Assembly (NCBI GenBank): GCA_035479875.1
Contig: DATIIH010000004.1
Location: 13,844 to 77,843, forward strand
DNA: 64,000 bases
Source: PMNU01 sp035479875
GTDB lineage: Bacteria; Patescibacteriota; Saccharimonadia; Saccharimonadales; UBA4665
Direction of reading: 5' to 3'
The notes below the pieces were generated by a model that was not told where the DNA came from, ran no database searches, and saw only the letters and a list, made by a program, of their open reading frames with translations. The position numbers and the translations under genes were made by a program. This document shows positions 8,794 through 18,154 of the stretch, one piece after another (position 1 is the stretch's first letter; each line of letters begins with the position of its first letter).

Positions 8794-9829
8794 TCTGCGT
8801 GTTGATGTATTGACTTGTGATAGGCCGTCGAGGACTCTCACTCCAGAGGAGGCCGCGGCCGAGATCGCCCACATTACGCACCACTATACCGATCCGGACC
8901 GGCTGGCGTATACACAGCCTCCTGTCGTAGCCTGCGACGTTAGGGGGTCGACAACGTGTATATTAGATGCAACGCAGAATAGTGGACGGTCGTTTAAAGC
9001 AATCAGCATGTCTAATTATCCTGCTCAGATAGAGATGCCCGTTATTGCAAGCGCAGGAAACGCTGCATTAGGTCTAGCAGATGCCACCTTACGAGAAGGA
9101 AAGAGTGTTGCGGTTTTTGCCCCTCGTACTATCCTGGATAGCAAACGGGAGGCGTTACTACAACGTCCAAACGTGCAGCTCGATACGCGGGGTGGGACAT
9201 TCGAAGAAGCTCTTGACTTAGCACGATGGTTTGCCCACACAACAGAGGGCGCAACCATTATGTCGGGTTCAGGAGCGACAGCGATCGCAGCCTTGGTAAA
9301 GACACTAGCGAGGAATGCTGTTTTGACGATGCAAGAGTTGCAAGAGAGGAACGGTATAAAAGAGGTCACCGCGGCGCTACAGCTAGGAGCAGGCAGTTTA
9401 GCCACCGCCTGCTGCGTGGCGATCCGCGAAGCGGTAAACACAGGTGTACTACGACCCAATACGTCTATAGTCCTCGGCACTTCCACGGTTCAAGATAAAA
9501 GCTTCTTTGATGGGCTGAACGTTGTCAGACAAGGGCCGCACGCTACCGCCATCGTTAACGATGGCCGCTATGTTGACAATAGGGTAAAGATTAGTCTGAC
9601 CGATGCGGCACGGGCGCGAGAGATAGCAGCCGCAGCTTTTCCGGAGTATCTTCCCTATGGATTCGAACCCACAGGCCTCGCTGGAATAGCGACAGTGCTT
9701 AAGGACCTAGAGCGTGTGGATGAACCTGCCGAACGTGGGTATGTATGCGTTTTGAGTGGAACAAATGGTAGCCTAGAGATCAATAAGTATCTCGACAACG
9801 CACTTTTAGGACTCGTCATTTTAGACTAG
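8786..9829 (+). CDS. PLP-dependent enzyme, fold type II (threonine synthase/dehydratase-like)
   Basis: This 347-aa protein looks like a member of the tryptophan synthase beta/threonine dehydratase superfamily. The segment GRSFKAISMSNY (about residues 66-77) corresponds to the PxGSFKxR loop holding the PLP lysine. SAGNAALGLA (about 88-97) matches the SSGNxA phosphate/substrate loop, followed by the typical GKSVAVFAP strand. A late VLSGTNGS loop fits the cofactor ring site. The usual Gly-rich tetraloop binding PLP phosphate is not obvious, and GSGATAIAAL may serve. The substrate cannot be told; neighbours (P-loop kinase) do not define a pathway. Confidence 0.7.
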   Translation: MSDLRVDVLTCDRPSRTLTPEEAAAEIAHITHHYTDPDRLAYTQPPVVACDVRGSTTCILDATQNSGRSFKAISMSNYPAQIEMPVIASAGNAALGLADATLREGKSVAVFAPRTILDSKREALLQRPNVQLDTRGGTFEEALDLARWFAHTTEGATIMSGSGATAIAALVKTLARNAVLTMQELQERNGIKEVTAALQLGAGSLATACCVAIREAVNTGVLRPNTSIVLGTSTVQDKSFFDGLNVVRQGPHATAIVNDGRYVDNRVKISLTDAARAREIAAAAFPEYLPYGFEPTGLAGIATVLKDLERVDEPAERGYVCVLSGTNGSLEINKYLDNALLGLVILD

Positions 9830-9858
9830 CAGTAGGGCATTGCCCCGTCATCCCCGGC

Positions 9859-10536
9859 TTAGTTTCTGATTTGTTCAATATACGTGAGGACGCGGCGGGG
9901 AAAGACAATCGTTTCCTCGACGATGGTGCCAATGTGCCCAAAAGAATGGCGCTCAACAAGTTTTAAGTGGTTGCCGGCAGCGTTGTGTTTTTTGATTTCG
10001 CTGTAGATGTCTGAGGTGTCGATAAGATCGTCTTTGGCGGGCAGTACGAATATCAGGCGTTTGCCGGCCAGTTCCTGCGGTTCGCTATACATGTTAATAT
10101 GCTGCCACTGTTTTGCCAGTTGCGGATAAGATTGCGGCCACACCTTGCGCCCATAAATACCGTGAGCAACCTTGACGATGTCGCCTCCAGTTATAAGCAC
10201 CCCGCGGTCAAAGAGCGCCGAACGCCGTAAGATATTGAGAGTAATCAGGGCACCGAGACTAATGCCCACAAGCAGCATAGGCTTGGCTGACCTCTGAGCT
10301 TCTTTGTCGGCGAAGTCCACAACCTCAGCAATGAGTTTGGGCAGTAGCTGCGGGTCGCCTTTGCTGAGGACCTCCTTTGGAAAGTCAAGCGTGGTCACGG
10401 CGTATCCGTTACGTTGCAGCACGCCTACAAGCCGCTTAGTTTGCCACACGCTTCCGCCAAAGCCGCAGAGTAACAGCACTGGCTTACTCACTGAGGTTTT
10501 AGACGGATACCTTTTAAGATTTCTTATAAGCGACAT
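9859..10536 (-). CDS. Alpha/beta hydrolase
   Basis: This 225-aa cytoplasmic serine hydrolase has the usual order of elements: oxyanion strand VLLLCGFGGS (about 20-29), nucleophile elbow GISLGAL with Ser93, an acidic loop PAKDDLIDTSD (Asp169-173) and the base His201 in SFGHIGT. There is no lid domain of note and no signal peptide. Closest general types are small esterases or acylglycerol lipases. It is convergent with the PLP enzyme, separated by 29 nt containing a short GGGCA/TGCCC hairpin. Confidence 0.85.
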   Translation of the reverse strand: MSLIRNLKRYPSKTSVSKPVLLLCGFGGSVWQTKRLVGVLQRNGYAVTTLDFPKEVLSKGDPQLLPKLIAEVVDFADKEAQRSAKPMLLVGISLGALITLNILRRSALFDRGVLITGGDIVKVAHGIYGRKVWPQSYPQLAKQWQHINMYSEPQELAGKRLIFVLPAKDDLIDTSDIYSEIKKHNAAGNHLKLVERHSFGHIGTIVEETIVFPRRVLTYIEQIRN

Positions 10537-10582
10537 GCGTCTATTCTAGCAAAAAGCGGTCAAACACTCTGAGTATGCCCCG

Positions 10583-11230
10583 CTAAACATATGTCGTCCG
10601 AAATAAGCGCGGCCGCAAAAAGAGCAGCCTGAGTAAAATAACGAGCACATGCAGACAAACGGCAAGTAGAAGTGTTGTAAGTAACAGTATGCCTATCCCA
10701 GTAGCCGACCCTACATGACTGCTCACCGACTGTAGCGTAGAAGCCACATACGGCAGAATAGTAGTCGAAAAAATACGTGCGAACCCGAGCCACAATAGGA
10801 CCGCCGCCGCACGCATCAAAAAATGTACGACCGCAGTGCCCACTAGGCTTGCGCGGTTGACGTGTACATACTGCAGCTCGTGATCAAACGTTTTGGCTTG
10901 CCGGATTGCATTGTAGATGCTGGCAATAAATAAATAGACGACAATACCAACCAAAAACCAGAACCCAAACGTAACCGCTGTGGTAATACTGTGGCTAAAG
11001 GTAGTGTCGCCCAGCTTGGCCCAGGGCGCTGCATGGCTCGTGCCCAGTGATGATTGCAGTGCAAAAAGCGGTTGTAGCCAACCTGCCGAAGACATAGTCT
11101 TGAGAGTCAATATACTAACCAACGCTACACTTATGACGATGCACAACGCGCCACTGATCCAGGACGGAATTAGTAAAAGGCTTAGCAGGTGTCGGCCGTG
11201 GTCAGAGGTAGAGTTTTGTGGGAGTGCCAT
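10583..11230 (-). CDS. Four-helix integral membrane protein, unknown
   Basis: This 215-aa protein has about four hydrophobic segments, near residues 18-45, 85-108, 125-160 and 175-205, and ends with basic residues. No catalytic motif or transporter signature is visible. The same strand carries the hydrolase 46 nt downstream, so a shared transcript is possible. I cannot assign a function. Confidence 0.7.
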   Translation of the reverse strand: MALPQNSTSDHGRHLLSLLLIPSWISGALCIVISVALVSILTLKTMSSAGWLQPLFALQSSLGTSHAAPWAKLGDTTFSHSITTAVTFGFWFLVGIVVYLFIASIYNAIRQAKTFDHELQYVHVNRASLVGTAVVHFLMRAAAVLLWLGFARIFSTTILPYVASTLQSVSSHVGSATGIGILLLTTLLLAVCLHVLVILLRLLFLRPRLFRTTYV

Positions 11231-11311
11231 ATTTCTTATGGCATTGTAGCCGCCGCTTGTCGTCGCGTAAAGCTACCTTAGCTCGTCGTATTCCTAAATG
11301 AGGGCAAATGT

Positions 11312-11340
11312 TTGACGCATTATTTTGCTTATGGTACGTT
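11312..11340 (+). promoter_or_regulatory. Sigma-70-type promoter of the secreted phosphatase operon
   Basis: TTGACG (11312-11317), a 17-nt spacer and TACGTT (11335-11340) precede the 366-aa gene. An AAGGA ribosome site lies about 7 nt before its ATG, so this message has a normal leader. Confidence 0.55.
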
Positions 11341-11372
11341 GGTAGCAATACTACAGCAACCTAAGGAACCCC

Positions 11373-12473
11373 ATGGCTCAGAGAACAATTCCGGGTGACC
11401 AAGCAATCGTAGCTGGTGGCGAAGATCCTGCAGGTGTGCAGTTGCTTACCAAGCCTAAAATAATCATCTTTGCTATTGTTTTTGCCTTGATTGGTGGGGG
11501 TTTGCTCATCCACAGCCGCGCTGCGAGCGTCGTTATTGCGACTGAACCCGAGGCAGGCGTTTTAACTGCCGGTGCCACTGTTGGCGCGGACACTACTGCG
11601 TCTGGCGGTAAGTACGTACAATTTGGCAGTGTTGCCACACCGCCACCGCCCACGAGCGGTTTTTACCCACGAGGCATATATGGCGATCCCGACACATCCC
11701 CGCTTACCAGCACATCGTCAAAGTGGGCCACGTATCAGTCACTAGGCTTTAACTTAGTTAACGCCAGCGACAACAAGACTGACCTCGATTGGCTGGCTGC
11801 CCGCAACATGAAGGCCCTCATTTGGTTGGGTGACTACCAAGATACCTGTCAATTTGAATATAGCGACACGCAAGTTACCAATATGGTCAATGCCATTAAA
11901 GGTCACAGTGCTATCTACGCGTACTTTATTGCCGACGAGCCCGAGCAGCAGCTCAAAGACTGCCCCAACCAAATTCAGCAGTTAACCGCCCGCAGCAATC
12001 TCGTGCATCAACTGGACCCGGGCAAGTCAACGTACGAAGTTATTTCAAACTCGCGCTACTCTGATAATTCTGGCACCATAGAATGGTATCCGTATAAGCA
12101 GTACGTGGGCGCTACCGACATCATGGGGCTGGATATTTACCCTTGCCATTGGGACAACGCCAGCGCCTGTGATTACAGTGACATCGACAAGGCCATTACT
12201 ACCGCTAATAACCTAAAGATTCCGCATTACTTGGCAATTCTGCAAGATTTTCGTGACTTAACGCCTGGCACCACAGGCTCGTGCGGTGTTAGTAATTGGC
12301 GCTACCCAACCATCAACACTACGACTAACGAGCTTCGCACACAGTTTGACCATTGGGACGCCTCGGGCATGCAGGGCTACGCCGTCTTTAGTTGGTCGTG
12401 GTGCGGCTTTAGCCTAGACGGCCGGTCTGCCGACCAAGCCGAACTGCAATATGAGAATGCGAGGGTATTCTAA
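11373..12473 (+). CDS. Membrane-anchored or secreted TIM-barrel glycosidase-like protein
   Basis: Residues about 30-50 form an N-terminal membrane helix or signal anchor; the rest is extracytoplasmic. A short beta segment with EPEAGVLTAGATVGAD and GGKYVQFGS resembles the start of a CBM6/35-type carbohydrate module. A Pro linker leads into a (beta/alpha)8-like region with FYPRGIYGD, LIWLGDY, IYAYFIADEPE (a likely catalytic acid, as in glycoside hydrolases), MGLDIYP and YAVFSWSW. Six or more cysteines suggest disulfides. The stop overlaps the next start (TAATG). The precise GH family is not clear. Confidence 0.7.
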   Translation: MAQRTIPGDQAIVAGGEDPAGVQLLTKPKIIIFAIVFALIGGGLLIHSRAASVVIATEPEAGVLTAGATVGADTTASGGKYVQFGSVATPPPPTSGFYPRGIYGDPDTSPLTSTSSKWATYQSLGFNLVNASDNKTDLDWLAARNMKALIWLGDYQDTCQFEYSDTQVTNMVNAIKGHSAIYAYFIADEPEQQLKDCPNQIQQLTARSNLVHQLDPGKSTYEVISNSRYSDNSGTIEWYPYKQYVGATDIMGLDIYPCHWDNASACDYSDIDKAITTANNLKIPHYLAILQDFRDLTPGTTGSCGVSNWRYPTINTTTNELRTQFDHWDASGMQGYAVFSWSWCGFSLDGRSADQAELQYENARVF

Positions 12474-15400
12474 TGCGTCAAACAATCCGTCGGCCTTTGG
12501 GTAAGCTACTGTACACTGTGGCTGCGGTCCTTATGGTGGCGGGAGTTGCTTTCTTTGGGGCACATGATGCGCGGCGGGCAAATGCGGCCGGCGTCGCCGA
12601 TGAGATCCACTACACCATTACCGGCCCAACATCAGTCACTTTTGATTGGCGGGGCGACCCTACAACGATTGCCTACGGCGCGACCTCAAACTATGGTCAA
12701 ACAGCAACGGCAGGCGGCCCGGTAGTAGTGAAAGAAAATGGCACCAATGTCGCGATAGCGCCTATTTCGGGTAGCGGCCCCTGGCGCGAAGCGCGTCTTG
12801 CAGGCCTGCAACCCGGCACGGTGTACCACTATTCTATTGGCGGCTCACCCGACCAAGTGTTCCATACCGCACCAGTGAGCGGTAGTGCTGGCTTTAGCGT
12901 GGTTGCCGAGGGCGACATAGGCAATCCGCAGGACTTTACGTCTACCCAAGCTATTCAAAACTTGGCTGCAGCCCAAAGTCCCGACGTGGTGATCGGTGTA
13001 GGGGATTATCCTTATGCCAACGGCACACCAACCGACGGCTCGGTGGATGCATTCTTTGGCAGTGCCTTATTGGGCGCCAACAATGGCGTTGAAGCGTGGT
13101 CGCTGCGCACGCCATTTGAGCCCGGCTGGGGCAACCACGAAATCGATCACGCCAACGACAACGGTACCTGCACGGGCGACAACCTGAGCGACTACAAGGG
13201 TCGATTTGACTTTGCCAATCCTAAAGAAGATCCGATATACGCCACGTATTGCAACACCGGCGGCGGCGAGGACTGGCACTGGTTTGATTATGGTAACACG
13301 CGATTTATCGCTTTCCCGGAGCCGTGGGCCGACGACTGGAAGACCTGGAACACTAAAGCCGACGCCGTCATGGCCGACGCCCAAGCCAACTCCAACATTA
13401 AATTCATTGTGACCTTTGGCCACCGCCCGGCATGGTCCAGTGGCTACCACGCAGGCGAGACGGCGTTAGCTAACTACACCGCTGCGCTGCATGCTAAATA
13501 TTCTAAGTTTGTACTGCAACTCAACGGCCACAGTCACGACTACGAGCGCACCGACCCAGCAAGCACCGGCGGAGTCACTTACATTACCTCAGGCGGTGGT
13601 GGTGGATACCTAGAAAACGGTAGCTGTAGTAATGGCTGGAACAGCGTGAGCGGCTCGTGCAATAAGCCTTCGTGGTCGGTGTCCCGCTTGATGCACTACG
13701 GCGTATTAAAGTTGACGTTTAGCAGCACTGGTATCGCTGGCCAATACATTTGCGGGCCGAATGGCGGCGAAACTGTTGTTGACGCCTGTACCCCCGGTTC
13801 GGTCGCCGATAGCTTTACGATCGGCAGCGTAACTGCGCCACCCCCCGACACCACGCCACCCGTTGCCAGCATCACAACACCGGTTACCAGTGCAACGGTG
13901 AACGGTATAGTTACCGTCAGTGCTAACGCCACGGACGCATCAGGCATCAAGCAAGTAGAGTTTTTTGACGGCACCACCTCGCTGGGCGTGGACACCGTTG
14001 CGCCCTATAGTATGAGCTGGGACACCACCAAAGTCGCCAATGGCACTCACACGCTTACGGCCGTCGCCACCGACGCTTCAAGTAATCTCAACAAGTCCAC
14101 CTCCGGCGCTGTTACTGTCACCGTCTCGAACGGCTGTACCGCCTTACCGACTGCCTACGGCTCAGCTACGAGTCAAGTTACCGTAGCTACTGCTGGCACC
14201 TACCACGTGTGGACCCGCATGATGGTGCCAGACACCACCAACAATTCATACTATTTCCAGCTTGGTAACAATTGTGGTGTGGTAGTGGGTGACGCAGCCA
14301 GCATTGCGCCCAACACCTGGGTATGGGTCGATTACAAAGATGGCAACACCGCCACCAAGAACGACGTTAGCCTTGCCACAACGGGCACCCAAACAATGAT
14401 ACTCACCGGCCGCGAGCCGGGGGTGCGTGTAGACCGCGTGCTTTTATTGAGCGACACCTGCGTACCGACCGGCACCGGTGATAACTGCGTAAATCCGCCC
14501 GACACTACACCGCCTACCAATGTAGTGATTACAGCCCCGACTGCTGGATCAAGCGTGAAAGGGCAGGTTACTGTTACTGCCACGGCGTCAGATAACATCG
14601 GCGTCAGCAAAGTAGACTTTTACGACGGCACTACTCTGATTGGCACCAGCACCACACCAGCAAGCGGCACAACGGCCGGTGGCACCTGGCAGCTTATATG
14701 GAACACCAGCAATGTAGCAATCGGCTCACATACGCTCACGGTTAAGGTTAGCGACGGCGTTAATACAACGGCATCGTCGCCAGTTACTGTAACCGTACCC
14801 GACACTACACCACCGGCCGTCTCCATTTTGTCGCCAGCAAACAACAGCGCCGTGCAGGGCTTAGTAAACGTGACGGCCAGCGCACAGAGCAGCAACACGC
14901 TCACCAAAGCCGAGCTGTACGTTAACAACCAACTTGCCAGCACCGTTACGTCCGCATTGTCGCCGTACAGCTTTAGTTGGGATGCAACCAAATTGTCTGC
15001 TGGCTCATATGTCCTGACGGTTAAGGTTTATGATAATTCTCAACCCGCTTTGGTGGGCGTATCGTCGCCGGTCACGGTAACCGTGCCCGACACGACAGCA
15101 CCGTCGGCACCGACCAATTTGAATACTACGCTCAGCTCAACTCCACAAGTCAACCTTACTTGGGTAGGCAGCACCGACAATGTAGGGGTAAGGGGCTACC
15201 AGGTACTCCGCGGGGGTGCGCCGATTGCTAACGTAATTGGCACCACTTACAGTGATGTAAACGTTGCGTACAATACAAGCTACACCTACAGCATCGCTGC
15301 CTTCGACGCCGCCGGCAACCTGTCGACACCATCTAACCAAGTCACAATTACCACGCCACAACCTGTCGACAGCACGCCACCCTCAACACCCACCAGTCTG

Positions 15401-16402
15401 TCTGCCGTTGCTTCCAGTGCGACACAAGTCAACCTTATCTGGGTGGCCAGCACCGACAACGTCGGCGTCGCTAAATATGTTGTGCAACGCATCAGCGCCG
15501 GCACACAGATAATTGTGGGCGAGACTGCCACTATCGGCTTTACCGATAACACGGTGTTGCCAGGAGCTTCATATAGCTATGTAGTATACGCCGTTGACGC
15601 TGCTACCAACGTTTCGGCGGCGTCTAACACCGCCAGCGCTACCACTCCTGCGTTGCCCGACACCACACCGCCCACTGTGCCCCAAGACCTGGCAGCACTC
15701 AATGTTTCCTACGCACAAATAAATGTGTTGTGGCAGCCGAGCACCGACAACGTGGGTGTTGCCGGTTACGACGTGCTGCGTAATGGCGTAAAAGTTGCAA
15801 CTGTAACCGGTACAAGTTACGGCGATGGACTCATCTCGCCCAATACCGTTTATACCTACAGCGTCGTCGCCTTCGACGCTGTAGGCAACCGCGCTACACC
15901 TGCCGCCACAACGATTACGTCACTGCCCGCTTCAAGTGGTCACAATTACGTGCTTAACCCAGGATTCGAGAACGACTTTAAGGGTTGGAGGCAACTCGAG
16001 AGCAAAACCGCAGTCAAACTGAGCCGTACCAGCAGTGCGCACAGCGGTTTCTACGCCGCCCACCTCGCACGTTTGAGTGGCACCAACGAAATGACACTTA
16101 ACGACTCGCCCGACTGGCTCGCCCGCGTGCCCGCTGGTGCCCAAACGTGCACCGCCATGGCCTGGGTACAGAGCAGCGTGGCAGGCAAGCGGCTGGTTAT
16201 CCGTTTACGTGACTACCAGGGCAACAAGAACGTAGGATATTACACCAGCGACATGTACGCGCCAGATACCAATTGGCATCTGTTAACGGTTAGCGCACCC
16301 GTACTTTCGTCGCGCGACGACCTGGATCTCAATGTGTACGGTAAAGACTTTAGCTCAGGTCAAGCATTTAGTATCGATGATGTACAGGAGACGTGTCTAT
16401 GA
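12473..16402 (+). CDS. Secreted purple acid phosphatase-like metallophosphoesterase with Ig/FN3 repeats
   Basis: This 1309-aa exported protein has a signal peptide (about 1-39), an N-terminal PAP-type FN3 domain (about 45-135) and a calcineurin-like phosphoesterase domain (about 140-440). All five metal motifs of purple acid phosphatases are present: GDIG (D148), GDYPY (177-181), GNHE (220-223), FGHRP (H317) and GHSHDYER (352-359). A bacterial Ig domain, a CBM-like jelly-roll, two more Ig domains, three FN3 domains each starting near DTTPP or DSTPP, and a C-terminal carbohydrate-binding-like domain (LNPGFEN...) follow. It probably releases phosphate from organic phosphoesters at the cell or host surface. 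It overlaps both neighbours, forming one translational unit. Confidence 0.88.
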   Translation: MRQTIRRPLGKLLYTVAAVLMVAGVAFFGAHDARRANAAGVADEIHYTITGPTSVTFDWRGDPTTIAYGATSNYGQTATAGGPVVVKENGTNVAIAPISGSGPWREARLAGLQPGTVYHYSIGGSPDQVFHTAPVSGSAGFSVVAEGDIGNPQDFTSTQAIQNLAAAQSPDVVIGVGDYPYANGTPTDGSVDAFFGSALLGANNGVEAWSLRTPFEPGWGNHEIDHANDNGTCTGDNLSDYKGRFDFANPKEDPIYATYCNTGGGEDWHWFDYGNTRFIAFPEPWADDWKTWNTKADAVMADAQANSNIKFIVTFGHRPAWSSGYHAGETALANYTAALHAKYSKFVLQLNGHSHDYERTDPASTGGVTYITSGGGGGYLENGSCSNGWNSVSGSCNKPSWSVSRLMHYGVLKLTFSSTGIAGQYICGPNGGETVVDACTPGSVADSFTIGSVTAPPPDTTPPVASITTPVTSATVNGIVTVSANATDASGIKQVEFFDGTTSLGVDTVAPYSMSWDTTKVANGTHTLTAVATDASSNLNKSTSGAVTVTVSNGCTALPTAYGSATSQVTVATAGTYHVWTRMMVPDTTNNSYYFQLGNNCGVVVGDAASIAPNTWVWVDYKDGNTATKNDVSLATTGTQTMILTGREPGVRVDRVLLLSDTCVPTGTGDNCVNPPDTTPPTNVVITAPTAGSSVKGQVTVTATASDNIGVSKVDFYDGTTLIGTSTTPASGTTAGGTWQLIWNTSNVAIGSHTLTVKVSDGVNTTASSPVTVTVPDTTPPAVSILSPANNSAVQGLVNVTASAQSSNTLTKAELYVNNQLASTVTSALSPYSFSWDATKLSAGSYVLTVKVYDNSQPALVGVSSPVTVTVPDTTAPSAPTNLNTTLSSTPQVNLTWVGSTDNVGVRGYQVLRGGAPIANVIGTTYSDVNVAYNTSYTYSIAAFDAAGNLSTPSNQVTITTPQPVDSTPPSTPTSLSAVASSATQVNLIWVASTDNVGVAKYVVQRISAGTQIIVGETATIGFTDNTVLPGASYSYVVYAVDAATNVSAASNTASATTPALPDTTPPTVPQDLAALNVSYAQINVLWQPSTDNVGVAGYDVLRNGVKVATVTGTSYGDGLISPNTVYTYSVVAFDAVGNRATPAATTITSLPASSGHNYVLNPGFENDFKGWRQLESKTAVKLSRTSSAHSGFYAAHLARLSGTNEMTLNDSPDWLARVPAGAQTCTAMAWVQSSVAGKRLVIRLRDYQGNKNVGYYTSDMYAPDTNWHLLTVSAPVLSSRDDLDLNVYGKDFSSGQAFSIDDVQETCL

Positions 16403-16812
16403 GTGAAGATACCCTAAACACTGTAGGCACCACGCGGCGAACCCTTAAAATTGGGTTAGTGCTTTTGGGCGCTATCGCACTCGCAGTTATCGCCACGATG
16501 TTGATCGATCACTTTACTAAGCGTCAGAGCGTCAGCGGAGTGCAGGTGACCATCAACGTCCAGCACGACGGTTTTAGTCCGGCCGTTATGACTATTCGCA
16601 GCGGCACAACCGTCACCTGGGTCAATGCCGACAGCCAGCCTCACCGCGTCACCTCTACACCGTTTCCGTCACATACCGACCTGCCTGGACTTGACTCGCG
16701 TCAAAATATTGGCCCCGGCAGCAAGTACAGCTATACATATACCAAAACGGGCACATTCGGGTATTTAGACTATCTGCACCCTGAGTTAAACGGCAGCATC
16801 CAGGTCAAGTAG
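16399..16812 (+). CDS. Membrane-anchored cupredoxin-like protein lacking the copper thiolate
   Basis: This 137-aa protein has an N-terminal helix at about 17-36 and an extracytoplasmic cupredoxin fold from residue 48. The family motif with His82 (SQPHRV) is kept, but the C-terminal ligand loop reads YLDYLHPEL: Asp124 stands where the Cys ligand is expected and Leu130 where Met is. His127 remains. Classical blue-copper binding is therefore unlikely, although Asp variants occur in related cupredoxin-like proteins. The ATG at 16399 is preferred over GTG 16393 because GGAG lies 8 nt upstream; it overlaps the phosphatase stop (ATGA). Confidence 0.8.
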   Translation: MSEDTLNTVGTTRRTLKIGLVLLGAIALAVIATMLIDHFTKRQSVSGVQVTINVQHDGFSPAVMTIRSGTTVTWVNADSQPHRVTSTPFPSHTDLPGLDSRQNIGPGSKYSYTYTKTGTFGYLDYLHPELNGSIQVK

Positions 16813-16859
16813 TATCGGGGGAGTCTCATATTCCGCGCTCAGGTCAAGATGGGCTGTGC

Positions 16860-17474
16860 CTAGAATGGCTGCCGGATAATCGTTTTAAGCTTTGACGGAT
16901 CAGTACGCCGAGGATCGCCTAAATATATTTCGTGGTGGTGCTTGTCGGTACTGCCAAGTTTGCCGCCATTGGCCTTTATGAATGCGTGCAGTTGTCTGAT
17001 CGTTGGAGCTTCGTTGGCATATGGCCCGACGTGCATGATTTGGGCGGCGCGCCCTTCTTCATACTCCTGGAACTGGAGCTTGCTCAAAGATTTTGGGCTT
17101 TTTTTGGTAGCCACGGCCCGAACTGCGCGCTGGTAAATATCTTTGGTGACAAACTCGGGCAGCATAATCATCGCCGTCCATTGCCAGTTATCTTTATTGT
17201 CGCTCGAGAAGGAGCCCATATCTTTGCTCCACCATAGTCCCTCGAGCGGCATAACGCTAAAGTCCGTGCCGAGCTCCTTCTTACACATGAATTTAATCAT
17301 GTATGCCACCGGGTACAGTGTTTGGATGGCATCGATGTATTCTTGAGACGTGTTAGGGTTACCCTTGCCGTCAATCATCAAGTAATTAAGCGGGGGCACG
17401 TCGATGATAACCGGCTGGTTGACCTTGGCCGCGTATTGTTGCCCACATTCTTTTTTGTAGTCTAGCTTGATCAT
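16860..17474 (-). CDS. GyrI-like small-molecule-binding domain protein
   Basis: This cytoplasmic protein of about 204 aa resembles the stand-alone GyrI-like (SBM/effector-binding) family. Its hallmarks are the early PPLNYLMIDGKGNP strand-turn, LYPVAYMIKF, the paired Trp in EGLWWS and the late QIMHVGPYANEAPTI segment that lines the ligand pocket. Stand-alone members hydrolyse or bind small toxic compounds in some bacteria. The start at 17474 is chosen because an AGGAGG lies 7 nt upstream; a longer in-frame start at 17510 has no such site. Confidence 0.85.
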   Translation of the reverse strand: MIKLDYKKECGQQYAAKVNQPVIIDVPPLNYLMIDGKGNPNTSQEYIDAIQTLYPVAYMIKFMCKKELGTDFSVMPLEGLWWSKDMGSFSSDNKDNWQWTAMIMLPEFVTKDIYQRAVRAVATKKSPKSLSKLQFQEYEEGRAAQIMHVGPYANEAPTIRQLHAFIKANGGKLGSTDKHHHEIYLGDPRRTDPSKLKTIIRQPF

Positions 17475-17579
17475 GCTAAAAGCCTCCTGCATGCAGCATA
17501 TGACGCACACTGGCTATATAGTTGTGAGCGCTATCACTGTAAGACTTTGCGTCGAGCGTCAGGCCAGGGGCCCCTAGGA

Positions 17580-17969
17580 CTACTTTTCTTGTATCACAGA
17601 AAGTATGTTGCCCGCCGGATCTTTGAACCACGCTATGTCCGGACCCTCATTGACGGCAAGACCGCGCAGTACGCCTTTGTCGTCTTGCGGCGCAGGCATA
17701 TTGTCGTAGTGCTCAAATGTAACCCCTTGTTCTGTAAGTTCATCAATAGCCGTATCGATGTCCTCGACCACGAAGTTTAAAGCCGTGTAAGTGGCCGGTT
17801 GGTGGTCTTTTTTGTCATACACAAATAGTGTGCCGCCGCCTGGGAGCGTAAATTGGAGGCCCATCTTTTCGTCTGTAAGCTCGAGGCTCAAAGTCTTGGT
17901 ATAAAACTCTTTAGCCTTGGCCAAATCGTCAACCGAAAACCCACTAAATGCCGCTTGAATGTTTACCAT
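17580..17969 (-). CDS. VOC-family (glyoxalase/dioxygenase fold) protein
   Basis: This is a 129-aa single-domain vicinal-oxygen-chelate protein. The two beta-alpha-beta-beta-beta halves are seen from residue 3 (AFSGFSVDDLAKAKEFYTKTL) and about residue 63 (ALNFVVEDIDTAIDELTEQG), ending in the typical FKDPAGNILSVIQ. It could be a glyoxalase, resistance or lyase-type enzyme; the metal ligands cannot be assigned with confidence. AGGAGG lies 5 nt before the chosen start, so the longer frame is rejected. It is in the same orientation as the GyrI-like gene. Confidence 0.88.
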   Translation of the reverse strand: MVNIQAAFSGFSVDDLAKAKEFYTKTLSLELTDEKMGLQFTLPGGGTLFVYDKKDHQPATYTALNFVVEDIDTAIDELTEQGVTFEHYDNMPAPQDDKGVLRGLAVNEGPDIAWFKDPAGNILSVIQEK

Positions 17970-18154
17970 ATATGCCTCCTGGCCGTTATGCACAATAAAG
18001 TTACAGCTTTTAGTATAGCGGATACAGACAGTATTGATGAGCGTAAAGCCTGGCTGCTTATCGGGTTCTACGCTTGCACTTCAAAGAGCTTCCATGCTCC
18101 TTCGCTCACAACGAGGCTGCGCTTTTATAGCCCGGGTGTAAAATAAAGGTAAGC

